Assembly (NCBI RefSeq): GCF_035222375.1
Contig: NC_085889.1
Location: forward strand, 868,001 to 932,000
Direction of reading: 5' to 3'
Origin: Podospora pseudocomata
Taxonomy: Eukaryota; Ascomycota; Sordariomycetes; Sordariales; Podosporaceae
DNA length: 64,000 bases
Of this stretch, positions 21,443 to 31,566 are shown piece by piece. Every line of letters starts with the position of its first letter. Within the stretch, counting starts at the first letter, position 1. Position numbers and translations under genes: made by a program. The notes beneath the pieces were generated by a model that was not told the origin of the DNA, did not search any database, and saw nothing but the letters and a program-made list of their open reading frames with translations.

Positions 21443-22905
21443 ATGGCGCCAAAGAAGGTGGCAGACAAGACAATTGCCGCCGAGCTGACCAGTGTGGTCG
21501 ACCAAATCTACAATGGTCCCGACCGTGACAAGCTCTCCGTCAATTACGCCCGCGAACTGGTCGAGGAGAAACTTGGTCTGGACGAGGGCTTCTTGAAAGA
21601 GGGCCAGTGGAAGGCCAGGAGCAAAGAAATCATTCGCGCCGCTTTGGTAACTTTCTTAAATCCCAGCAGACAATGATGAGGGCATTACTGACCTTGCATC
21701 TGCGATTTTAGGAAGCGCTTGAGAATGCCGAATCCGAACCTGAACCCTCCCCTCAGCCCCCGAAGCGCAAGGCGAAGCAGCAGCCAAAGAACGGTGCCCC
21801 CGCCAAGCGAGCAAAGAAAAGCCCCTCCCCCGCCCCAGAGGCAGACGTGCCTTCTGAGTCCGGCGACGTCGACGATGCCAGTGAAGCCTCGGAGCAGCCG
21901 GCCAAGAAACGGAAGCTCGCGAAGCCGTCCAAGAAGAGAAGGGTAGTTTCGGACGACGATGATGAAGCCAGCGACGCAAGCGCTAAGGAACCAGAACCTG
22001 CCAAGAAGAAAGCTCAGAAAGACAGGGAAGAGGTGCCTGCAAAAGGCGATGCGACAGTCACAGCGAAGGACGATTCGAGTGAGCTCTCTGAAATTAAGAG
22101 TGTGCCGGAGAGCGCCGACAAGATTCCAGACAGCGACGACGAATTGTCCGACGTGATCGACGAACCGCCAAAAAGGAAACAAAAAGCACAAGCCAAGCCC
22201 AAGGCAGCCGAGAGGCCTAAACCTGTGGTTGTCGCAAAAGAGGATGGCAATGAGTCCTCTAGTTCCCTCTCATCTGTTATCGATGATGAACCTCCAATCA
22301 AGCGCAAGGGAAAGGGCTCCGCAGCACCGAAAGCCCCAGCAGCGCGTAAGACCAAGGCGGCAGCTACCGAGGCCTCACCGGATGAAGCTACGATCAAGCA
22401 ACTGCAGGGTCAACTTTTAAAGTGCGGCGTCCGTAAAGTCTGGGCGTTTGAGTTCAAGAAAGGCGGACAGACGACACCCAAGGCCAAGATCAACCGTCTC
22501 AAGGAGATGCTTGCTGAAATCGGAATGACTGGTCGCTTTTCAGAGGCCAGAGCTAAGGAGATTAAGATGCAGCGGGAGTTGATGGCTGACCTGGACGCTG
22601 TTAAACAGTGGGACCAGACCTTTGGTGTTGCTGATGGCGGCCGGCGTTCGAGGCGAGGCGCTCCTGTCAAGAGCTTCAGGGAGCCTAGCATCAGTGGCGA
22701 TGATGAGGCTGAGAAGGATGATCAGGAAGATGAAGATGGTGAGGAGAGCGACGAGGAGGTCAGCGATGCTGCCGAGTCCAGTGAGTCCAGCGATGACAAT
22801 GGCGCAAGCGAGGACAGTGAGGAGGAGGAGAAGCCAAAGAAAGGCAAGGGAAAGGGGGCCACCAAACGGAGGGCTGTATCTGATGAGGAGAGTGACTCGG
22901 ACTAA
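21443..22905 (+). CDS. DEK_C domain-containing nuclear protein
   Basis: Exons 21443-21646 and 21712-22905, intron 65 nt (GTAACT..TTTTAG), 465 residues. Residues about 10-68 form a helical domain (TIAAELTSVVDQIYNG, RELVEEKLGLDEGFL, KARSKEIIRAAL) like the DEK C-terminal domain, which binds DNA and histones. A long Lys/Glu/Ser/Asp-rich disordered stretch follows, with several nuclear-localisation-type runs such as AKKRKLAKPSKKRR. Near residue 310 there is a second conserved block, LLKCGVRKVWAFEFKKGG through GRFSEARAKEIKMQRE, typical of fungal members. The C-terminus is an acidic Ser/Glu/Asp tract. Acidic and basic blocks together suggest a chromatin or nucleolar histone-handling role (inference). 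Acidic SDEE-like sites could be casein kinase 2 targets. Confidence 0.8.
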
Positions 22906-23243
22906 GTGGCAGGCAGCTTCGGTTTGATGTTGTGGGCGGTTTCTGATTGGCACTTTGATGCTTGTAGGCGTGTCTTGTGTTTGACTGTCGGCTGTTTGCT
23001 CTTAACTTTTGCATTTGTAAGATACCCTTGCAGCATGGGACGGGACTAATGTGTATACACTTTCGGAATATTTGTATTGTTATTTGCTCATCTAAGAAGC
23101 TTCTGACGGCTATCTTCGTCGATCAATTTGCAGCCTTTGGCGATAATAGCACCGCGAGACTTCTGTCAACCTTCAACTGGGCGGGGCGGTACAGTACATC
23201 ATGACCTCTAATTCCTCACCATAACAGCATCAAACAACTCAAA
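22906..23243. other. Intergenic between DEK_C gene and tRNA-Ser
   Basis: About 340 bp holding the 3' UTR of the upstream gene and the 5' flank of the tRNA. Nothing else was recognised. Confidence 0.5.
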
Positions 23244-23335
23244 GTCGCTTTGGCGGAGTGGTTAACGCGCGGCCCTGCTATCTCTCAGCATAGGCCGTTT
23301 CTTCGGAAGCGTAGGTTCGAATCCTGCAGGCGACG
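23244..23335 (+). tRNA. tRNA-Ser(GCT) with an 11-nt intron
   Basis: A complete cloverleaf can be drawn. The acceptor stem GTCGCTT pairs with AGGCGAC (23328-23334), followed by discriminator G. The D arm GGCGGAGTGGTTAACGC matches box A. The anticodon stem CGGCC (23270-23274) pairs with GGCCG (23293-23297). The 18-nt anticodon loop reads C T GCT A, then 11 extra bases (23281-23291), then A. That places an intron at the canonical site one base after the anticodon GCT (23277-23279). A long variable arm (TTTCTTCGGAAGC) is the class II signature of serine tRNA. The T arm GTAGG-TTCGAAT-CCTGC gives box B. A T-rich terminator follows. Confidence 0.92.
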
Positions 23336-23345
23336 TCTTCTTTTT
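23336..23345 (+). terminator. RNA polymerase III terminator of tRNA-Ser
   Basis: The sequence TCTTCTTTTT directly follows the tRNA discriminator base and ends in a run of five T, the usual Pol III stop. Confidence 0.75.
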
Positions 23346-23346
23346 G

Positions 23347-24471
23347 CCCTGTTCTCCTCTTCAACTCTTCATCAACTCCACAGTTCATTATGACAACTGG
23401 CGTTGGTTATGGTACGTATCCACAAGGGACGATCTATTTTTGGCTTTCCGGACGACGCAATGATGTCTGGATGTCTCAAAGTCTAGGTTGAGCATATTAC
23501 AACTATGAGAAACAAATGGGGAGATCGAGTAGTGAATACAGTCTTGTACATGCTCTCAAGGTGTGAGTTACATGGCGGTCTGGGAACTTTTGACACTGGC
23601 TCATCGCATGGAGAATGGGAATGTGGGGTCTTTCATGAATCGTTTATTCTTTGGGCGATCAAGCTAAGTACGGCAACAGAACCAAGGTATATGACTGCGT
23701 TGTAGAACTGGGTAAAAGTTTAGCTGAGAATTATGAATCTGCAAGGAAAAGAAGAGGACGCACTGCTCGACGGGAGACATCTCGCTCCTCGTTCTCAGTC
23801 CTGGCTTCGATGAAGAGCCGTCGAAGATTGGGAAAGTTTGCCTGTGACCGGGTTAGAAGGGGTTGACTGAGACAAGAGTAAAACTTCGCCATACCATTTG
23901 GAGCAACAACAGATGATATGCTACAAGACAGCAGTTGACTTAGTGAAAAATTGACAAGATAGTTTGGTTGATGTTGCCCTGGATGTAGTCGTTGATGAGT
24001 TACTACTGAGCCGTCAGCAGCCAATTGTCAATTGACAGGGGAGCTCTTGACCCCACATTGAGTGCAAGACACCCCACCCTCTGTGGCTGGAGCTGCCTGA
24101 TTTCCTGAAACCAAGAGCTAGAGGCCTTGCCAAGCCACAACTCCAGCCTCGAACAGCGCAGCGGGACAGGGCCAGAACTTGGGAGACGCTGACGAGCACC
24201 CTGTCCACTGCATATCGCAATCCACACCCATTGCCGTCCACGACAAGACATCCTGGCACGCTGCCTGCTTCTCCCTCCTCAACCACCGAGAATCGCAGGC
24301 CGCCATCTACGCACTGTCGGCGCATGTTAAGCCTCCACACCTACTGAACGGACAAATCTGTCCTTTGTCACCCCTCGACGATTGACCGCCTCTCATCGCC
24401 TACTATCCCGTACCTTACTCCACGAACGCCCCTCGCCCCTGACGGCGCTTGTCCGATCATACAGTCCAGAC
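23347..24471. other. Intergenic, promoter side of the AP-1 beta gene
   Basis: About 1.1 kb with only short conflicting frames. An ATG at 24382 is in frame with the AP-1 beta start and would add 30 residues, but that segment does not resemble the conserved adaptin N-terminus, so it is treated as leader. Confidence 0.5.
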
Positions 24472-26887
24472 ATGTCGAATGCCGTGAACCGGATACGCGG
24501 GGCCCTCGCGCCCCCGCGGAAGGGCGAGACGTTCGAGTTGCGCGCTGGGCTGGTTTCCCAGTATGCTCACGAGCGCAAGGAGGCAATCCAGAAGACCATC
24601 ATGGCCATGACGCTTGGCAAGGATGTGTCTGCTCTGTTCCCCGATGTCCTCAAGAATATCGCAACATCGGATCTGGACCAGAAGAAGCTGGTGTACTTAT
24701 ACCTGATGTGAGTCCTTTTGGTGTCTGGGGCTACAAACAATGAAGGGCTTGGACTGATAAGGAGTCAGGAACTACGCCAAGTCCCACCCGGACCTGTGCA
24801 TTCTCGCCGTCAACACATTCGTACAAGACTCCGAAGACCCGAACCCCCTAATCCGAGCCCTCGCTATCCGAACAATGGGCTGTGTTCGCGTTGATAAGAT
24901 GGTGGACTACATGGAGGAACCGCTGCGCAAGACCCTTAGAGACGAATCGCCCTACGTTCGCAAGACCGCTGCCATTTGCGTTGCCAAGCTTTTCGATTTG
25001 AACCCAACCATGTGCATAGAGAACGGATTTCTCGAGACTCTGCAGGAGTTGATTGGAGACCCCAACCCCATGGTGGTTGCCAACTCGGTCCAGGCACTTT
25101 CCGAGATCAGCGAGACAGCCCCTGAAACGAGGGCCCTCATCATCACACCTGCCACCTTGAAAAAACTTCTCATGGCGTTGAACGAGTGCACGGAATGGGG
25201 CAGAGTTACAATTCTGACGACCTTGGCCGATTATCCTGCGTCCGATGTTAAGGAGTCAGAGCACATCTGTGAAAGGGTCACGCCCCAGTTCCAACACGTC
25301 AACCCCAGCGTTGTCTTGGCTGCCGTCAAGGTTGTTTTCATCCACATGAGGATGCTCAGTCCAGAGTTGGTCAGACAATATCTCAAAAAAATGGCTCCTC
25401 CTTTAGGTTTGTGCTCCGCGGCTGCTCTGTAGGTCTTCGTTTACTGACATGAACAACCCTCAGTTACCCTCGTTTCCTCCGCCCCGGAAGTCCAGTATGT
25501 TGCCCTGCGAAATATCGACCTTCTTTTACAAGCAAAGCCCGACATTCTCAGCAAGGAATTGAGGGTATTCTTCTGCAAATACAACGACCCCCCCTATGTC
25601 AAGCTCCAAAAACTCGAAATCATGGTCAGGATTGCGAACGAGAAGAACTATGAGCAGCTCCTTTCGGAACTGAAGGAATACGCCTTGGAAGTGGACATGG
25701 ACTTTGTGAAGAGGGCAGTCAAGGCCATTGGTCAGGTCGCCATCAAGATTGAGGCGGCCAGCGAGAAGTGCGTTGCGGCCCTTCAGGACCTGATCTCGAC
25801 AAAGGTCAATTACGTGGTCCAAGAGGTTATTGTTGTCATCAAGGACATTCTCCGGAAATATCCAGGATACGAGGGTGTCATTCCAACTCTTTGCAAGTAC
25901 ATCGATGAGCTGGATGAGCCAACAGCACGCGGATCCTTGATCTGGATTGTTGGAGAGTATGCGGAAAAGATCAACAATGCGGACGAAATTCTATCAGGAT
26001 TCGTTGACGTCTTTGAGGAGGAGTTTACACAGACACAGTTGCAGATTCTCACAGCTGTGGTGAAGTTGTTCCTCAAGAAGCCCAGCAACAACCAGGGCCT
26101 GGTGCAAAAGGTGCTGCAGGTGGCAACAGGGGATAGCGACAACCCGGATATTCGGGACCGCGCTTATATCTACTGGCGTCTTCTTTCGGGTGATCTCGAT
26201 GTTGCCAAGGTTTGTTTTGTTTACATCCACCCTACCCCTTTTTAGGATGCGGTTCTAACGAAATTCCAGAACATCATTCTCTCGAAAAAACCAGCAATCA
26301 CCACGACTGTGACCAGCTTGCCACCAGTTCTTCTCGAGCAGCTCCTCAGCGAGCTCTCGACCCTCGCCTCTGTGTACCACAAGCCACCCGAGTCGTTCGT
26401 TGGCAAGGGGCGTTATGGTGCCGAAGCCATCCAGCGCGCTGCCATCCAAGAGCAACGGCAAAACCTGGCAGAGAACCCCATCGCTGCCTCTGTTGCCGCC
26501 GCGGCATCTAATGGCACGGCAGGCGGCTCTCAAAACAATATTGAGAACCTTCTTGACATTGACTTTGATGGCGCCGCCCCGGCTGCGGAATCCACTCCGG
26601 ATCGGGTGGCTAGTCCCATGTCACCCGGTGGTCCTAGTGCGCCTCCGCCCAGCGGTGGTATGGCTGACATCATGGGCTTGTTTGATGCGCCACCGCCCAC
26701 GACGACTTCGCCGGCTCCTGGGGCTGCGCCTGGTATGGGTGGGGGGATGAATGATCTGATGAGTGGCTTTGCGGGTATGGATCTTAGTGGGAATAGTGCC
26801 CCGCCACCACCCGGGCAGCAGTTGGGTCATAAGCCGGTGGAACAGAAGGCTACGAGTGGAAATGATGATTTGCTGGGCTTGTTTTAA
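24472..26887 (+). CDS. AP-1 complex subunit beta-1 (beta-adaptin)
   Basis: Large subunit of the clathrin adaptor AP-1, which sorts cargo between trans-Golgi and endosomes. Four exons (24472-24707, 24769-25406, 25464-26209, 26270-26887) with introns of 61, 57 and 60 nt; 745 residues. The start was chosen at [19 protein letters not shown] because adaptin helices follow at once ([31 protein letters not shown]). Armadillo-like helical repeats run to about residue 590, with family landmarks [65 protein letters not shown] and [14 protein letters not shown] Pro/Ala/Gly-rich hinge carries two clathrin-box-like motifs, NLLDIDF and, at the extreme C-terminus, DLLGLF. A separate ear domain is not apparent, as in fungal beta-1 adaptins of this length. 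Confidence 0.95.
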
Positions 26888-28068
26888 GGGCTTGGAGTTG
26901 GGGGGGATTGAGAAGCGGGTTTATTGTAGACGTTTGAACGGGTAATATTTTGGGTTTGAGAGTGGTGGAAAATGAATAGATGAGCCAGTTTCTGTGTGAA
27001 TGTTTTGTGTGGCATTCGATGTGAACATGGTGAAGTGATCACTGATGTATAATTTTGGACAACAGTGCTCTACATTTCGGGCCCTTGCCAGCTCACCCCC
27101 TGTGTCTCGCAACATTCCCTGGAGCATGCAGGATGTTGACTGGACCCTTGAACCCTGGAATTTGACATCAGGCATTGGAAATCGACTACAACGCCAACCG
27201 ATGCTTAAGTGGAACGCGGTGTCAAGAGTCGCGACGCTGACTGCAAGCATTCGTTTCGAAGCGCTTGAGCTTTTGGCTCGCGAGCGAGGCTGGCCGCTCG
27301 CACGCCCCTTCTCGCTTCTCTTACCCAATTGCTGGCCCAGGGCCGTTCTCTCCCTCTAACAATGACGGAAGGGTACAGCCCCTACAGCAATGCGCGTTTC
27401 ATCCCGCGCTAAGAGGACATTGCCTCTTGTCTCCCGTCACTCTATCCTCTGACCAAATCTGCGCGTGACGAATTGCTTCCAGGAAGCCATGCCTCACGCG
27501 CGCCCTGGCATGGCTATTCTCAGAGCGGTACGCTTAATGGAGCCAAGGCTGTGAGCAGGCGCTGCTGTGAGCAATAGCAGCGTGGGCAGGCGTATTGTTG
27601 GTTGTAAGCTGTTGTGGGGGTGTGTTTGGTTTGAGGGGATTTGTAATGGTTAACTTTCGTGTCTAAGGGAAGGGTAGTTGGATTGTGACTTGAACTTGAG
27701 CACCAACGATCAAGGGTCACAGGGTGAGGTGTGGTGTAAGAAACGTTGCAAGAGTATGAGAGATCAAGATCGGTGCCCTTCCCCGAGCAAATATTTGTCT
27801 CGGAGCGGCAAGTTGACCCACGTGATTGAGATCGAAGGTGTCGTTATGTCGGCCAATCATGCGATGCAGGTTTGTGAGTTGGGGTTGAGTGGAAGGAGCT
27901 GAGCTCGCTTTGGCGGCGTCTTGAATCCGCCCCGCCGACAGCCTGGTTGTTGCCTACCTTGCCACTCCAGTATATGATCTTGTCCATTTGGCAATTTTGA
28001 ATCAACAACTCAGAAGAGAGCAAAAAATCACGGCCAGGAACACGATACCGTTTCCCATCATTGTTGCC
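26888..28068. other. Intergenic, nothing recognised
   Basis: About 1.2 kb between two plus-strand genes. Open frames on both strands are short and unrelated to any family I know. The first part should contain the 3' UTR of the AP-1 beta gene. Confidence 0.5.
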
Positions 28069-31000
28069 ATGGAGAGTGCCCAGTCGACTGAATGGAGAAG
28101 CCGTAAACGACCATACTCATCATCGGGGCTAGACAGTGACGACGCGCTAGATCAGAATGACCAGGGTTTACCTTTGGTTCGACGACGGGTGCTTTCCGGG
28201 TCAGACTCGGATAGCTCTGGAGAAAAGGACCGTGTTTATGACAACGACTGTGAGATGCAGGATGTGCCGGCTGAAGGGGAACCTTCAGTCCTGGCAACCT
28301 GCCTTGGCATGGTCAGCCCTGGACTTTGACGCGTTCTTGAAGGTTATACTGATTCTTTCTCCTGGCAATAGCTAGTATTAGAGCAACCGCACCTGCATCG
28401 TCTAAGTACCGAGCAGAGGGAATTTGGAGTGAGCTTCACGGGCTTCGGCAACACCTACACTATTTATTCAGAGGCCTCAGGCGAGTATTGCGGTCTTCTC
28501 GACTCGGAGGCAGCTGAATGTGTGCAGGTCCTCGAAAGAATATGTGGTCTTCAGTTTCAAGCATCTATGAATCGACGTTCCAAGAAACTCAAATTCTTGC
28601 TCTTCGGCGATATAGAGGAAGCTCAAGATATTGGGAATACGCTGGCATCTAGCAGCCTTTTCCTACAACACCCGAGCACGGAAGATTACCAAGGGACGAG
28701 TTACTTCAATCCTCATTATCTCACCAGACCAGGCCTCACTTTTCAGGAAGCTATTGAGACCTTGAACCAACAAGTTCACCTCAGCAAGCAGCTGACATTG
28801 ACTGAGAAATCTGAAATTGCTACGGTTTTGGACCAAGCAGCTGGACCAACAATCTTCTCCGAGGTGCAGGTCAGCAATTGTATCAAGACCGAGTTGAAAC
28901 CGTGAGCCACCTTGTGGCATTTGTCTTCAAATGCTGTGACTAACTGTTTGCCAGCCACCAGAAGAAGGCATTGGCTATGATGGTTGAAAAAGAGGCCGGG
29001 AATCTGTCTAACCCACAGTTTCCCTCACTTTGGGCCGCGACCTGCATGCTTGGCACTGAAGGTGTACCAATGTGAGTCGCAGGGTTCGTGGTGGTCTGTT
29101 TGACTTGACCTCTGGCTGACCTGTGATTCAGATACCAGGATACGGTCACTACAAGTACGCTGCGGTCCGACCCCCCGGTATGCCTTGGGGGAATTCTGGC
29201 TGATGTGAGTTACAACGTCATATATCTGAATTTGTGCTCTAACAGATGACTTCTCAAGGATATGGGCCTTGGGAAGACTTTGACGACACTCGCTCTCATT
29301 GCTGGGTCTATTGCAAGTGACCCTGACCCTGAACGTTCACCACGACCAAAAGCCAACAAGGGCCAGCCCTCAGCACAACCAGGCACTTTGGTGGTTGCAC
29401 CCCTTTCAAGTAAGTGCGCCCTCACGGGGGTCAGAACCACTTTCTGATACGAACTAGCTTTGTCGAACTGGGAAGAGCAGATAAAAATGTAAGCATGCCT
29501 TTCTCGTATTTTCTGGACGGGGCTTACTAACAACTACACCAAAAGGCATCTTCGCCATCGTAGTGTGACATACCAAATATACCACGGCTCATCGAGATCA
29601 AAACACCACTCGAGCCTGCCAACTTACGACATTATTCTGACCACTTATGATACTCTGAAAGCCGATATCCGGTCCAACCGGTCTTCTGGTATGGAGAAAA
29701 GCCCTCTTCATGATCTAGTATGGAAAAGGATCGTCCTCGATGAGGGTAACTTGCCCGCCCCTGGAGTTGCTTGCCACCAAACTTTCAACCACTAACAAGT
29801 ATAACTACAGCACACGTTATCCGCAACCCAAACTCAAAGGTACACGAGGCTGTGTGTTATCTTCGCGCGAAGCACCGCTGGTGTCTCACAGGTACCCCGA
29901 TACAAAACCGAGTAGAGGATCTATGTTCGCTCCTAGGATTTCTCAGAGCTCACCCCTACGGAGAGCCTACCAAGTTTCGTACCGCAATCACGGATCTCAT
30001 GGAGAATCGGGATGTTGAAGGGTATGAGAGACTCAGCCGTTTGTTTCAGGCGGTCTCCCTACGCAGGGTCAAAGACATGGACTCCCTTGATCTCCACTTG
30101 CCCAAACGACACGACGTCGTTCGCCTTGTTGAGCTCGATGAGGAAGAGACCGCCCTCTACAACCTTGTCAAGAAATCCTCAGCCACCACATTCAAGGCAA
30201 CTGGAACCGGTAGAGGCATCTTGCAAGTCATTCTTAGACTACGCCAAGTATCCAACCACGGGGCGGACCTGTTCCCTTCCGAGATCTTAAACCGGCTGAA
30301 GACTGCTGACATCTCAGGTCTTCCCCCCTCTATTTTCGATACCAAGAGATGTGAAGTTTGCGGGGACATTGTTGGCCAGGGAATGGAAACATCGGAGCGC
30401 TTCTTAGGTTGTGGACATCCAGTCTGTACTGCATGTCTCCCTTTGAATCGACAAGATGATGACGATTGCGACCTAATCTGTCCAATTTGCAATGACTCAG
30501 CAATGGGCAAGGTCAAGTCCAAGCCATCTGGAAGAGAACTAGCGAAGTCCTATCGCCCTTCGTCAAAGGTTCGAGCCTTGCTTGTGCAACTCGACCTTGA
30601 TAAAGCAAATATCACTACAGGCAGTGAGGATGTGCCCAAGAGGTAGGTACCGTTACAACCCCGAGACCTTTTGCGGCAAGTCTGACATTTTCACAGCGTA
30701 GTGTTTTCATGCTGGGCCAAGATGCTGGACTTGGTCGAGTTAGCGTTGCAACAAAGGGGCATTGCGTTTGTCAGAATCGATGGGACCAGGTCAGAGCAAC
30801 AGCGAAGAAAGGCTCTTAAAGACTTCCGTGATACTCCATCTTGTACCGTGCTCCTAGCGACGTTGGGAAGTGCAGGTGTTGGGTGAGTTTGACAGTTTCC
30901 TGCTTTCCCATCCTCAGAGTTCTAACCACGTGTCTCTCCCAACAGGTTGAACCTCACTGCTGCTAGCCAGGTGCACATTCTCGAGCCTCAATGGAATCCA

Positions 31001-31293
31001 ATGGTGGAGAGGCAAGCAGTAGACCGCATTCACAGACTTGGGCAGGCTCGGGAAGTAACTTGCTTCTACTATGTTGTGGATACGAGGGGTTCTGTTGAGC
31101 AGTACGTTCGCCGTATTCGCGAATCCAAGAATGTCCTTATCAGCATGTCCATGGATGGAACAGGCAGCCTGGTCGACGAAACTTCCCTTACACCTCTGAA
31201 GGTTGGTTGTGACTTTGACATCAATCTCGACTTTGCTTGCTCTAACATTTCCCCTGATAGGAGTTTATGCAGGAAGTTCTTACGGACAGCTGA
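28069..31293 (+). CDS. SNF2-family helicase with internal RING finger (Rad5/Rad16/HLTF-like)
   Basis: ATP-driven DNA translocase and likely E3 ubiquitin ligase of the nucleus. Eleven exons: 28069-28311, 28372-28901, 28955-29071, 29132-29204, 29259-29409, 29458-29488, 29546-29745, 29811-30642, 30697-30882, 30946-31201, 31261-31293; 883 residues. Helicase motifs: ILADDMGLGKT (P-loop, residue 324-328), VAPLSTLSNW, DEAH (447-450), CLTGTPIQN, then in the second lobe VVFSCW, TVLLATLGSAGVGLNLTAAS and QAVDRIHRLGQ. A C3HC4 RING sits between the lobes: C629, C632, C649, H651, C654, C657, C672, C675. That inserted RING defines the Rad5/Rad16 group. No HIRAN domain was recognised, which argues against a true Rad5 orthologue. 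The first intron has a weak donor (GTCAGC), and retaining the last 59-nt intron would give a longer, different tail. Possible role: DNA repair, or silencing of foreign DNA (inference). Confidence 0.88.
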
Positions 31294-31566
31294 AAGGTTG
31301 GGAAAAGAAGACCATGTGATTCTCACCGAACTTTCATCACCTTGCACATCAAATCGGCGCTCTTAAATACACACCTGACCACAGCTGGCATCGGTGGCAG
31401 CAAGCTGTGGCAGCCAATCATTGAAGAAAGGAGCTGGAACCCCTCACTCCTCTCGGGCGGCCTCAGCTCGGACTGCTGCCTCGCAGTCACCCTGTGCCAA
31501 GAACACAGCACTCTTCCTGCGGACTACTTTCTCGTCCAGCTATCATGATGTACAACACAAATCGCC

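Noticed and set aside
24382-24471. Upstream in-frame start of AP-1 beta
   Set aside because: The extra 30 residues lack adaptin similarity; the helical N-terminus begins right after 24472.
31322-31548. Small frames between the helicase and the NLR gene
   Set aside because: They overlap the helicase 3' end or the NLR leader, have no family resemblance and conflict on both strands.
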